Shown here: positions 16,343 through 24,949 of the stretch, in pieces
Layout: every line of letters begins with the position of its first letter
How positions within the stretch are numbered: the first letter of the stretch is position 1
Assembly (NCBI RefSeq): GCF_000620805.1
Contig: NZ_KK211187.1
Span: forward strand, 1,722,398 to 1,786,397
DNA: 64,000 nucleotides
Direction: 5' to 3'
Source: Exiguobacterium undae DSM 14481
GTDB taxonomy: Bacteria > Bacillota > Bacilli > Exiguobacteriales > Exiguobacteriaceae
The notes under the pieces: generated by a model
Database searches by the model: none
Told to the model about the DNA's origin: nothing
The model's input: only the letters and a program-made list of their open reading frames with translations
Translations under genes and position numbers: made by a program

Positions 16343-16780
16343 TTACTTGTGTTCTTCCAAGTGCTTAAACCCATCCAATCGATCATCCGGCGTGCTCGGG
16401 AATCCGCTTAATTCAACGGTTCCGTTATCCTCAACCGAATAGGTGTAGGTGGCGTCGGCTTCGTTGGCAAACACGACGTCAATTTTATACGGATTCAGGT
16501 GTTTGTATCCTTCTTTCCAGTACGGGACCGTCGTTAACGTAAAGCGTTCATCCGGATAGGTTTTCTCGAGATGTAACTCGACTTGTTTCGCATTATAGGA
16601 AACTTTCTGATCGACGAAATAAGGATGGACGATCAAGTAGACACCGTATGCGACACAGATGAGACCCGCGAGAGTGAACATCATTGCGCGTCCACGTGAC
16701 TTCAGCTTTATTCCGAGCAGAACGATTGGCAACACGATTACAGACAGCAGTATCCATTCAATGAGTTCATGTGGTCCCAT
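16343..16780 (-). CDS. DUF3139-like membrane-anchored protein
   Basis: The 145-residue protein has two N-terminal hydrophobic helices, residues about 7-25 and 32-52. A soluble domain follows that begins 'YFVDQKVSYNAKQVELHLEKTYPDERFTL', the pattern of small DUF3139-type membrane proteins. A lysine-rich end follows. AGGAGG precedes the ATG. It is a single gene, convergent with rhodopsin. Function is unknown. Confidence 0.75.
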   Translation of the reverse strand: MGPHELIEWILLSVIVLPIVLLGIKLKSRGRAMMFTLAGLICVAYGVYLIVHPYFVDQKVSYNAKQVELHLEKTYPDERFTLTTVPYWKEGYKHLNPYKIDVVFANEADATYTYSVEDNGTVELSGFPSTPDDRLDGFKHLEEHK

Positions 16781-16852
16781 ATCCGTACCCTCCTTTTCAT
16801 TCTTTCTACACTATTACGGTTCCGTCTTCGAAATCCCTGCTTTTTCCAATGA

Positions 16853-16880
16853 AAAAAACAGGCATCCGTTTGGATACCTG
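16853..16880 (-). terminator. Terminator of the chemoreceptor gene
   Basis: On the minus strand a 9-bp stem (CAGGTATCC / GGATGCCTG, one wobble pair, loop AAAC) runs into seven T. Confidence 0.85.
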
Positions 16881-16889
16881 TCTCACTCC

Positions 16890-18596
16890 TTATACTTGAA
16901 AACGACTTGATAATCGTTTCAAATCTTCCGCCATCGTCGCCAGTGATTGCGACGCCGATGAGATTTCCTGCATTGAGGCCATCTGTTCTTCCGTCGAAGC
17001 CGAGATGTTTTCCGTTCCGGCAGCCGTACTTTCCGTCACCGATTGAATCTCCCGCATGACGGCAGCAATCTGTTCACTGCCGGCGGCCATCTCTTGGACG
17101 GCACCGGATACTTCTTCGACTTGATCCGTCACATCCCCGATCGATCGTTCGATCGCTTGGAACGAAGCACTCGCTTCTCCGGCCACTTGAATCCCGTTCG
17201 TCATCTGTGCCGTCACCTTCTCCATCGACGTAACGGATTGCTCCGTTTCGCGCTGGATGACTTGAATCAAGCTTTCGATTTGTTTCGCAGCAAGTGCCGA
17301 CTGCTCAGCGAGCGTCTTGACTTCCGCTGCGACGACTGCAAATCCACGTCCTTGTTCGCCGGCCCGGGCCGCTTCGATGGCAGCGTTAAGCGCCAACAGG
17401 TTCGTCTGCGCTGCAATCCCGGTAATTGAATCGGTAATCTGTCCGATTTCCTGCGACCGGTTGCCGAGTCCGACGATGACTTGCCCCAGTTCCGTGAAAT
17501 CGGTGTTGATCCGTTCCATCTGCTGACCGAGTTGGCTGACGACTTGTCCGCCGTGCATGACTTTCCCCATCGCGTCACTCGTCACGTCCGTCATTTGTTG
17601 CGCGTTGCCGGCGACTTGGTTCACACCGGACGTCAAGTCTTGCACCGTCCGTGATGCACCGGACACCTGGTTCAATTGTTGACCGGCGCCACTGGCGATT
17701 TCCTCCATCGTCACGGCGACCATTTCCGTCGCTTTCGTCGTCGCTTCCGCATTGGTACTTAATTCGTCTGACGCCGTCGCCACATGTTTTGACGTGTCCG
17801 TCATTTCAATGATGACGTGGTGCAACTGTTCCGTCATCGTGTTGAATGATGTCGTCAATTGACCAAGTTCGTCTTTTGAAACGTAATCACCGCGGACCGT
17901 TAAATCACCGTCACCGGACTGTTTCATCCAGCCCTGCAGTGAACGGATTGGTTGTGTGATCAGACGCGTGATATAGATGGCGAGACCGGCAAACAACAGC
18001 AGAGCAATGATGAAAATCCCAAGCATGATGTAAAGTGCCTTTTGTTTTTCCTGCTGATTCATTGCATTGATGTCTTTTGCGTGTTTCGTCGTCGACATCA
18101 TCAAAACCTTTGCGGCATCTGCCACTTGATCGCGCGCTGTACCAAGACTTTCCAAGTAAACGCGATATGCCTCTTCTTTTTCTCCTTGAACGGCCAGGTC
18201 CTGCACTGTACTCAGACCATTATCGTATGTAAGGACATTGTTTTTGAGTGTTTCAATCTGTTTCTGTAATTGTGCAGTCTCAACCGCAGTACGTTCGAAT
18301 TTATCCAGTGAAGATCGGATTTGTGCTTGTCGTTGGTCAATTTGTCCCTGTAGTTCATCGAGGCGTGATGACTCCGTCGTCAGCATCATCTCGGTTAAAA
18401 ACGAATCGAGCGCACGGGTGTCAATCCGGATTTGAGCTACTTCCTGTACCGGAATCAAATTTTCTTCGTACATCATCTCTGAAGCGTGAGCCATCTGATT
18501 AATGAAATAAAAACCTGCACTCGCCAATAACACCATGGCGACGATTGCTGTTGCAATCAATGATTGAATCTTTCTTCGAACGCTTACGTTTTTCAT
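16890..18596 (-). CDS. Methyl-accepting chemotaxis protein
   Basis: The 568-residue receptor has an N-terminal TM helix (about 10-32), an extracytoplasmic four-helix-bundle ligand domain, and a second TM (about 188-210). A HAMP domain then leads into a long coiled-coil signalling domain. The hairpin tip reads '[38 protein letters not shown]', the CheA/CheW contact. No methylase-tethering pentapeptide is seen at the C-terminus. The ligand is unknown; the 4HB sensor commonly detects small molecules. GGGAGGG precedes the ATG. It is a single gene with its own terminator. Confidence 0.95.
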   Translation of the reverse strand: MKNVSVRRKIQSLIATAIVAMVLLASAGFYFINQMAHASEMMYEENLIPVQEVAQIRIDTRALDSFLTEMMLTTESSRLDELQGQIDQRQAQIRSSLDKFERTAVETAQLQKQIETLKNNVLTYDNGLSTVQDLAVQGEKEEAYRVYLESLGTARDQVADAAKVLMMSTTKHAKDINAMNQQEKQKALYIMLGIFIIALLLFAGLAIYITRLITQPIRSLQGWMKQSGDGDLTVRGDYVSKDELGQLTTSFNTMTEQLHHVIIEMTDTSKHVATASDELSTNAEATTKATEMVAVTMEEIASGAGQQLNQVSGASRTVQDLTSGVNQVAGNAQQMTDVTSDAMGKVMHGGQVVSQLGQQMERINTDFTELGQVIVGLGNRSQEIGQITDSITGIAAQTNLLALNAAIEAARAGEQGRGFAVVAAEVKTLAEQSALAAKQIESLIQVIQRETEQSVTSMEKVTAQMTNGIQVAGEASASFQAIERSIGDVTDQVEEVSGAVQEMAAGSEQIAAVMREIQSVTESTAAGTENISASTEEQMASMQEISSASQSLATMAEDLKRLSSRFQV

Positions 18597-18766
18597 CTAT
18601 GTATCCCTCCCTCTCTTTTATCGGTAATTCAGCTGAAAATTTCAGTGTTTTTTGATTTTTGAACCTTTCCGTTTCCATTAATGTGTTAGGTCGAGGTCTC
18701 GCTTACGACAAAAAATGCTGGATTCGATATAATCAGAATCATACAGAAACCAAAGGAGTGAACGCT

Positions 18767-19819
18767 GTGCAGTCTGTCTCAAACGAAATCACACAGTTCC
18801 GCGGAACGCATTATGAGTTTGGTCGCGAACAGGGGCGTTACGTGAAACGGAATGAACTGCTTTATAATCGCGAAGACAACTGGAAGATCCGGGTCCCGCG
18901 TTTTCAAGTCGATCCGGCAGAAACAAAAGAGATGTTTCTTCGATACGCCCCGCATATCTGGGACGAGTTACTCGGCTTGCAGGATGAACTGGAATTATCA
19001 CTCGCCGATACATTGCTCCACTTTGGTCATTACCGGGTCGAAGGACCAAAAAGTGGCTGTTCGATCATGACCGGTGATAATTTCCTCGTCCGCAACTACG
19101 ATTATCATCCGATGACATACGACGGCCGCTTTTCCGTCTTCCAACCGACCGACGGCGGTTCTGCCATCATCGGACCGGCTTCCCGCGTCACGGGACGAAT
19201 GGACGGGATGAACGAACATGGTCTTGCGATGGGCTATAATTTCATCAACCGCCGCCGCCCGGGCGATGGTTTCGTCAGTTTCATGATCGGCCGGATCATC
19301 CTCGAGATGTGTACGTCTGTCGATGATGCCATCTCGCTTGTCAAAGAGATGCCGCACCGGGGATCGTTCAGTTACGTCGTCCATGACCGCTCGAACCGGT
19401 CATTCGTCATCGAGGCGACGGCACGGGATATCGAAGTCCGGGAAACGAATCTCTGTACGAATCACTTTGATTTGTTGCAACACGAAAACCGCTTCCACCT
19501 CGACGACTCGAAACGGCGGATGATGGAGCTGAAGACGCACCAACACATGATTCAAGATGCCGAATCAGCGTTCCGTCTGCTGAACGATTCCGATAAAGGT
19601 GTCTTTTCCGATCTCTACAGCCACTGGGCGGGGACAATTCACACGTCAGCCTATTTCCCGTCGGACATGAAAGTCTGGTTTGCGTTAGGAGGCGACCAGC
19701 AACCGGTCGAGTTTGACTTTAAGGACTGGCTGGCTGGAAATGACTTTACGCTCTCGCACATCAACGGTGAAATCGAAACGGATATTCAGTTCGCCAACAC
19801 CCTTCAGACTTGGCGCTGA
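18767..19819 (+). CDS. C45-type acyltransferase/hydrolase (Ntn-hydrolase fold)
   Basis: The 350-residue protein matches the acyl-CoA:6-APA acyltransferase/choloylglycine-hydrolase-like Ntn group. It has 'FRGTHYEFGREQGRYVK' at the N-terminus, the likely autoprocessing nucleophile in 'GPKSGCSIMTGDNFLVRNYDYHP' (Cys near residue 96), and 'GMNEHGLAMGYNFI'. GTG at 18767 is chosen because AGGAG is eight bases before it, although the frame is open further upstream. If processed like C45 enzymes, the mature chain would begin at that Cys. Substrate (amide or acylated amino acid) is unknown. Single gene. Confidence 0.82.
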   Translation: MQSVSNEITQFRGTHYEFGREQGRYVKRNELLYNREDNWKIRVPRFQVDPAETKEMFLRYAPHIWDELLGLQDELELSLADTLLHFGHYRVEGPKSGCSIMTGDNFLVRNYDYHPMTYDGRFSVFQPTDGGSAIIGPASRVTGRMDGMNEHGLAMGYNFINRRRPGDGFVSFMIGRIILEMCTSVDDAISLVKEMPHRGSFSYVVHDRSNRSFVIEATARDIEVRETNLCTNHFDLLQHENRFHLDDSKRRMMELKTHQHMIQDAESAFRLLNDSDKGVFSDLYSHWAGTIHTSAYFPSDMKVWFALGGDQQPVEFDFKDWLAGNDFTLSHINGEIETDIQFANTLQTWR

Positions 19820-19826
19820 AGATGCT

Positions 19827-19864
19827 AAAACCCCTCTGTTGTCCAATTGGAACAGCAGAGGGGT
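19827..19864. terminator. Terminator between the C45 and GNAT genes
   Basis: AAACCCCTCTG pairs with CAGAGGGGTTT across a loop with additional pairing. Convergent genes flank it closely. Confidence 0.82.
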
Positions 19865-19871
19865 TTGTTCG

Positions 19872-20348
19872 TCAGTTGACCGTCATCTCCATATGTAAAT
19901 CTGTCGTGACGAATCCCGTTGTTTCATACAAATGAATCGCTCGGGTGTTATGGGCGAAGACATGCAACTTGATTTTTTTGATGTTCATCCGACGTGCGAC
20001 CTGCTCGAGCATCTGAATCGCTTGCCGCCCGTATCCTTTTCCTTGATGAGCGTCTTCGATTTTAAAATCAAAGATGAACGCCGTCCGCCCCTGTATTTCC
20101 TCACTGACCTGAAACCAAATCATCCCGACCGGTGTCTGTTCCGTCTCGTCGATGATTGAAAACAGATAATGCTGTTTCGTTTGAATCCCGTCCGGCAACA
20201 ACTCGGCATAGTCTGCCGTCGACCGGTCGACAGCCTCGACCTCCGCCCAGGTTCCTGCCTTGACCTTCTCTGCTGCGTATTCGTTGATCGCTTCCGGTAA
20301 ATACGCGTCATAGGCTGATTCCGACATTTTTTCAAATTTGATCATCAT
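19872..20348 (-). CDS. GNAT family N-acetyltransferase
   Basis: The 158-residue protein is a GNAT: 'FDFKIEDAHQGKGYGRQAIQMLEQVAR' with the Q-G-K-G-Y-G acetyl-CoA loop at about residues 101-106, then 'VFAHNTRAIHLYETTGFV'. The substrate is unknown. AAAGGAGG precedes tandem ATG codons. It follows another GNAT gene (20364) by 15 bp, so both are probably made together. Confidence 0.9.
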   Translation of the reverse strand: MMIKFEKMSESAYDAYLPEAINEYAAEKVKAGTWAEVEAVDRSTADYAELLPDGIQTKQHYLFSIIDETEQTPVGMIWFQVSEEIQGRTAFIFDFKIEDAHQGKGYGRQAIQMLEQVARRMNIKKIKLHVFAHNTRAIHLYETTGFVTTDLHMEMTVN

Positions 20349-20363
20349 CCATCCTCCTTTGTT

Positions 20364-20951
20364 TCAGTTCGAACGGGTGTCTGTCTGCAGATCGGTCCCG
20401 ATAAATGTGCTTGACCAATCCCGTGCGAGCATCGCATAGACAGCCAAATCATGATAGGTACCGTACAGCTGTTCCGCATCGCGTAAGATGCCTTCTTGCT
20501 GATAGCCGAGTCGTTCGGGAATCTTTCGGCTCCGCGAGTTGCCGACCGCACATTCGATGACAACACGATTCAGCTGCAACGTCGTAAAGCAATAGTCCGT
20601 GACAAAGGAAATCACCTTTGTCATCAATCCTTTGCCGCGCCCGTTGCCGGTCAGGTAATACCCGATGGAGGTTTGGCGTAACGTCTGATTGATTTCGTGT
20701 AAGGCGACCGTCCCGACGAGTTCACCTTCAAAATAAATCCCGCAGGTCAATCCGTTGCCCTTCGCATAAGCCGTCAACCAGGCTGGAATGATCTCGTCCC
20801 GGTATTCATCCGGTCCGGTCGTCCCGTCAACCCAGCCGAGCCACTCCCGCAGATGTTCCCGATTGGCGTCGACCAGAGCATACAATGCCTCTGCATCTTG
20901 ACGCTCAATCAACTTCAAACTCAGTTGATCCGTGATGTGGTGCATGAACAT
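20364..20951 (-). CDS. RimL/YdaF-type ribosomal-protein-serine acetyltransferase homologue
   Basis: The 195-residue protein has 'LSLKLIERQDAEALYALVDANREHLREWLGWVD', the opening of the RimL/YdaF branch. The acetyl-CoA loop is in 'GYYLTGNGRGKGLMTKVISFVTDYCF', and the tail reads 'VGNSRSRKIPERLGYQQEGILRDAE'. The natural substrate of YdaF is not certain. AAGGAG lies nine bases before the ATG. It is downstream of the eRF1-like gene, but an 11-bp hairpin separates them. Confidence 0.88.
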   Translation of the reverse strand: MFMHHITDQLSLKLIERQDAEALYALVDANREHLREWLGWVDGTTGPDEYRDEIIPAWLTAYAKGNGLTCGIYFEGELVGTVALHEINQTLRQTSIGYYLTGNGRGKGLMTKVISFVTDYCFTTLQLNRVVIECAVGNSRSRKIPERLGYQQEGILRDAEQLYGTYHDLAVYAMLARDWSSTFIGTDLQTDTRSN

Positions 20952-20970
20952 TTGTCTTCACTCCTTATGT

Positions 20971-20997
20971 AACGTCTAAAGCTATACTTTAGACGTT
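20971..20997. repeat. 11-bp hairpin between the eRF1-like gene and a GNAT gene
   Basis: AACGTCTAAAG / CTTTAGACGTT is perfect, with loop CTATA. It has no T tract, so it may be a weak terminator, processing site or operator. Confidence 0.5.
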
Positions 20998-21002
20998 GAC
21001 CG

Positions 21003-21755
21003 TCAAAACACCTGCTTGAGAATCTGTTGTTGGCTGGATTGGGACAAATTTTTATGAATGACTTCTTTTGGCTTCGTCGTTAACGCCTGTTCAAGGAAGT
21101 TCGCTTGCGACCGTTCCCCGATGACGACAATCTGTTCCCAACCGAGGGAACGATTCAATTTTTCAACCTCTCCCGACAGTTCCCGGTAAAATCGTTCCGC
21201 CTGCTTTTCGACCCGATCCCGGAAATCATCCGTTTGACTGCTGCTGGAGGCCCCACTGCGGCTGCTCCGTCCCTGATAACGCCGCCACTGTCCTGTATCA
21301 AGATCCAGTTCATAATCGTGTGTCGCGTCGACTTCGCCGAGCCGAACGTCGAGCACAGTCGCGGAATCCAGATTTGTCAGCACAATGCCGGTCCGCGGGA
21401 ATTGTTGATCGAGCACTTCAAGTTGATTAAGATTCGGTTTTGCGTGATAACTGATTTCATCCGTCACATCGAGTTGCAAAAAATACACTTCATGAAGCGA
21501 GTCGTCGCTTGAGACAAAGGCGACGATGCTGCGGAGTAAACTCGTCCGCTCGTTATTGATCGCTTGTTCGAGTTTCGTAAAAGCCGATTCGACATCTTTT
21601 TTATTCTCCTGCTCCGTCAAGAGGCGTTTTTTCTCATTCCGTAAAATCGTTTCCCATTGATTCCGCTTATCCGGTGCCGTACTGAGATACACCGACAAGA
21701 CGTGCGTCGAACCGTCAAAATCCTTTAGCCGTTTGATATCTTCTCCAAGTCCCAT
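21003..21755 (-). CDS. Bacterial eRF1-like protein (baeRF/VLRF1 family)
   Basis: The 250-residue protein looks like the bacterial archaeo-eukaryotic release factor group (family 10 type). It has 'GSTHVLSVYLSTAPDKRNQWE' at the start, a central strand-rich domain ending in 'RTGIVLTNLDSATVLDVRLGEVD', a basic Ser/Arg-rich loop where the catalytic loop would be ('YQGRSSRSGASSSSQ'), and a C-terminal 'WEQIVVIGERSQANFLEQAL' helix-strand. No GGQ motif is present. Such proteins are predicted to act on stalled ribosomes or peptidyl-tRNA; that role is inference. GGGAGG precedes the ATG. It is last in the 25870-21003 operon. Confidence 0.7.
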   Translation of the reverse strand: MGLGEDIKRLKDFDGSTHVLSVYLSTAPDKRNQWETILRNEKKRLLTEQENKKDVESAFTKLEQAINNERTSLLRSIVAFVSSDDSLHEVYFLQLDVTDEISYHAKPNLNQLEVLDQQFPRTGIVLTNLDSATVLDVRLGEVDATHDYELDLDTGQWRRYQGRSSRSGASSSSQTDDFRDRVEKQAERFYRELSGEVEKLNRSLGWEQIVVIGERSQANFLEQALTTKPKEVIHKNLSQSSQQQILKQVF

Positions 21756-21769
21756 GATAATGCCTCCCT

Positions 21770-22939
21770 TTAGTAAATGAATGACGCTAATATACCGGTG
21801 ATGAAAACGGATGTGATCGTGACCGTCGAGAAGCCGGCAACGACCATCTTTGGTAAAATTTCATCTTCGATGATCTGGACCTCGTCTTCCGTCTCCCCGA
21901 TATTTTTAGCCGCTTCTTGACTGAGAATCAATGTACCTGGAAAACCATATAGTGACGTCAAACCGATTGCGATCGCCATCGGGTACGAATAACCGAGGAA
22001 TTTCCCGGCAAGCATCGCGAACAACACGATCCCGAGTACACCCAAGATGAAGGCGATCAACAGTGGCACAAACAGTTCGACGAGATCCGCAAATGATGTG
22101 GTTGCGAGTGGTCCGAAGATGATCAATAGAATCGCGAGCATCATCAAACCGTACGCATCAATTCCGTTCAAGACATTCGGCTTCAAGACACCGGTCGCCC
22201 GTAAGGCAATCCCGAGTAATAAGGCGATGACAAACGTATTGAGCCAACCGTTCGTCAAGCCGCTCAGGAACGACGAGACGATGACGACGACACCGACGAC
22301 AAACAACGTTCCGGCCGTCGTTTGGAACGGCTCCGGCAAAATCGTTTGTTTTTCCGCTGATTCCGCCGGATCAAGGACGGCTTTTTTCGTGATGCTGCCA
22401 TCCCGGACGCCGTCCCGTATCCGTAACGCTTCCTTGCGCAGGATGACCGACGTCAGCGGAAAACCAATCAAGCCTTGCAACGCCGCAATCAAGACCGGAA
22501 AGACGGCGACCGAGATCAATCCGGCATTCAACGCTTGTTCCTGAACGATGATGACGGAAATCGTTCCGCCGCTGACCGCGGCAATCGCGCTGAGGACATA
22601 GTTCGTATCGAGGAACAGCCGACCGATCGTAAAGAGCAACACACTGATCCCGATCACCGCTGATACCCCGATCAGAAACGTTTTCCACTGCCGTTTAAAT
22701 TCATCGAGACTGATGAGCGTTCCGAGATGGACGATGATCATCCCGACGACGGTTTGTCCGAGTGGCAGCAAAGAGGACGTCGGTAAGAGATCTTCCGGGA
22801 ACAGGTTGGTCTTGAATCCGATTAAGAAGATGATGGAGGCAACAAATAAGGAAGATAATAAGGCCTTTGTTTTTTTCGAGATATAATCGCTGACCGTCCA
22901 GATGAGCATGATGATCGTAAAGGCAATAATCGGTTGCAT
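21770..22939 (-). CDS. GltS-like membrane transporter of unknown substrate
   Basis: The 389-residue protein has about ten hydrophobic segments in two halves. Each half carries a glycine-rich re-entrant-like loop ('AAVSGGTISVIIVQEQ' and 'GLTSLYGFPGTLILSQEA'), reminiscent of Na+/glutamate (GltS) and related inverted-repeat carriers. A cytoplasmic loop at about residues 180-210 separates the halves. A substrate cannot be assigned. AAAGGGAGG precedes the ATG. It starts 15 bp after YitT and ends 14 bp before the eRF1-like gene. Confidence 0.75.
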   Translation of the reverse strand: MQPIIAFTIIMLIWTVSDYISKKTKALLSSLFVASIIFLIGFKTNLFPEDLLPTSSLLPLGQTVVGMIIVHLGTLISLDEFKRQWKTFLIGVSAVIGISVLLFTIGRLFLDTNYVLSAIAAVSGGTISVIIVQEQALNAGLISVAVFPVLIAALQGLIGFPLTSVILRKEALRIRDGVRDGSITKKAVLDPAESAEKQTILPEPFQTTAGTLFVVGVVVIVSSFLSGLTNGWLNTFVIALLLGIALRATGVLKPNVLNGIDAYGLMMLAILLIIFGPLATTSFADLVELFVPLLIAFILGVLGIVLFAMLAGKFLGYSYPMAIAIGLTSLYGFPGTLILSQEAAKNIGETEDEVQIIEDEILPKMVVAGFSTVTITSVFITGILASFIY

Positions 22940-22954
22940 ACGTATTCCTCCCTT

Positions 22955-23791
22955 TTAAACGACCGGTTGGTAGTTAAACCCGAGACCATGAACGTCGGCG
23001 ACATTGTAAACGATGATGAAGGAACCGCGGTCAATTTGGTGGATGGCCCGGATGACAGCGGCATATTCGGAACGTTTCATGACGACCATCAGCATTTTTT
23101 TCTGTTCTCCCGAGTAGCCGCCTTCAACAGTAAAGACGGTCATCCCTCGGTCAAGCGACGTCAGCAGGTAATTGCGGATCTCGTCCGCATGCAACTCACT
23201 CGTAACGAAAATCGCTTTTTTCCGTTCAAGCCCGATTTCGATATATCCCATCACAAAGGTCGTGATGACAATCGAGGCGACCGCAAACAAAAATTCTTCC
23301 AGACCAAAGACGAAGATGTTAAAGACGACAATCGTCGCATCGGTCAAAAAATAGCCGACGGACGTATTCAACTTAAAGTATTTGTGGAAAATCAACGGTG
23401 GAATCGTCGTCCCGCCGCTTGATGCTCCGAACCAATACAGCGTAGCGACTCCGATCGCAAACAACACACTGCCAAAGGCGACCGAGAAGAAGCGGTCGGA
23501 GACAACCATCGTTTCCGGAATGATTCCTAGTGCAAGAGGCAACATCAGACTGCCGAGAACGGACTTTAAGAAGACTTCTTTGCCTAAAAACACGAAGGCA
23601 AACAATAACATCAACAGATTGAGAACCAAGACGACAATCGAACGGTCAATGCCCAACACTTCTTCCAGCAGAATCCCGATCCCGGTGACTCCGCCCGCTG
23701 CGACATCATGTGGTCCTAAAAAGAGATTGATACCGGAAGCGAGGACAAAAATGGCCAGGATAATCAAAACGGTTTCACGAAACAGTTTCAT
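22955..23791 (-). CDS. YitT family membrane protein (DUF161/DUF2179)
   Basis: The 278-residue protein has five or six TM segments with the YitT repeat features ('FLGPHDVAAGGVTGIGILLEE' and 'FGASSGGTTIPPLIFHKYF'). A C-terminal cytoplasmic DUF2179 domain ('GMTVFTVEGGYSGEQKKMLMVVMKRSEYA') follows. B. subtilis has several YitT paralogues of unknown transport role. ATG at 23791 is chosen; a GTG just before it lies in the ribosome site. Tightly packed in its operon: 12 bp after the M20 peptidase. Confidence 0.9.
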   Translation of the reverse strand: MKLFRETVLIILAIFVLASGINLFLGPHDVAAGGVTGIGILLEEVLGIDRSIVVLVLNLLMLLFAFVFLGKEVFLKSVLGSLMLPLALGIIPETMVVSDRFFSVAFGSVLFAIGVATLYWFGASSGGTTIPPLIFHKYFKLNTSVGYFLTDATIVVFNIFVFGLEEFLFAVASIVITTFVMGYIEIGLERKKAIFVTSELHADEIRNYLLTSLDRGMTVFTVEGGYSGEQKKMLMVVMKRSEYAAVIRAIHQIDRGSFIIVYNVADVHGLGFNYQPVV

Positions 23792-23803
23792 CACCCGCCC
23801 CCC

Positions 23804-24934
23804 TTACGCTGACGGATCTGGGAAGGACGGCATCTGCCGGACCAGTTCCAAGGCAAAAACGACGGCTTGTTCGAACTCGGTGATTGGAATATATTCTTCG
23901 ACCGTATGAATCTCTTCATAACCGATCGACACATTGACGACGACTTTGCCTTGTTCATTAAAAACATTGGCATCCGTCCCACCACCACTCCGTTCAAACC
24001 GGGCAGGACGTCCGATGGTTTCCAGACAGTGTTTGGCATGTGCGAGCAACGGATGGTTGTCTTCGAAATGATAGCCGGTGATGAGTGGTGTCGCCTTGAA
24101 GTCGAGTTTAGCGCCGAATCGTGTCACCTCCTCATTTAAAATCGTTTCGATTGCTTCGACCTGATCGAGACACTTTTGATGATCAAACGAGCGGACTTCC
24201 GCGACGAGCTCGAGGTGTTCCATGACGACATTCATCGCTGTCCCACCCTTCACCTGACCGATGTTCGCCGTCGTTTCGTGATCGATCCGCCCCAGTTTCA
24301 TCCGGCTGATTGCTTGGGCCGCGACTTCAATCGCCGAAATCCCTTTTTCCGGCTCAAGTCCGGCATGTGCAGCGCGACCGGTCAGTCGGATATCCAAGCG
24401 GTACATCGACGGACTCGTCGTGATGATGCCGCCGACCGGACCGCCGTTATCAAGGACGTAACCAAATTTCGCCTGCAGCATCGACATATCGACCGCCTTT
24501 GCACCGAGTAACCCGACTTCTTCTCCGGCTGTCAGGATGAATTCAATCGGACCGTGCCGGATCTGCTGTTCTTTTAACCGTTTGACCAACTCCAGCATGA
24601 TGGCGATGCCGGCCTTGTCGTCCGCACCAAGGATCGTCGTTTGATCGGACTGAATCCGTCCGTCCCGTTCAAGCGGACGAATGCCTTGACCGGGAGACAC
24701 CGTATCCATATGCGACGAGAAAAAGACCGGTTCGATCGACGTGTCTCCGTCGAGCCGGGCAACGAAGTTATTGGCGCCCAGTCCTGTCTTTTCTTTCGTT
24801 TCATCTTCTTCGATGGACAGACCAAGCGCCTGAAAACGCCCGATCAAGTCCTGTTGAAACGGACCTTCCGCATAGGATACGGAGTCGATTTGAACCAGTT
24901 CCATGAATTCTTGGATCAGTCGTGTCGTTGACAT
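23804..24934 (-). CDS. M20 family metallopeptidase (PepT/YqjE-like tripeptidase)
   Basis: The 376-residue zinc peptidase has 'FFSSHMDTVSPGQGI' (His-x-Asp metal ligands), the bridging Asp in 'ILGADDKAGIAIMLEL', catalytic Glu in 'FILTAGEEVGLLGA', and later 'RSGGGTDANVF'. This is the PepT/YqjE type. It should trim short peptides in the cytoplasm. TAGGAGG precedes the ATG. It lies between the CDF exporter and YitT genes in one operon. Confidence 0.92.
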   Translation of the reverse strand: MSTTRLIQEFMELVQIDSVSYAEGPFQQDLIGRFQALGLSIEEDETKEKTGLGANNFVARLDGDTSIEPVFFSSHMDTVSPGQGIRPLERDGRIQSDQTTILGADDKAGIAIMLELVKRLKEQQIRHGPIEFILTAGEEVGLLGAKAVDMSMLQAKFGYVLDNGGPVGGIITTSPSMYRLDIRLTGRAAHAGLEPEKGISAIEVAAQAISRMKLGRIDHETTANIGQVKGGTAMNVVMEHLELVAEVRSFDHQKCLDQVEAIETILNEEVTRFGAKLDFKATPLITGYHFEDNHPLLAHAKHCLETIGRPARFERSGGGTDANVFNEQGKVVVNVSIGYEEIHTVEEYIPITEFEQAVVFALELVRQMPSFPDPSA

Positions 24935-24949
24935 CGGAGTTCCTCCTAT

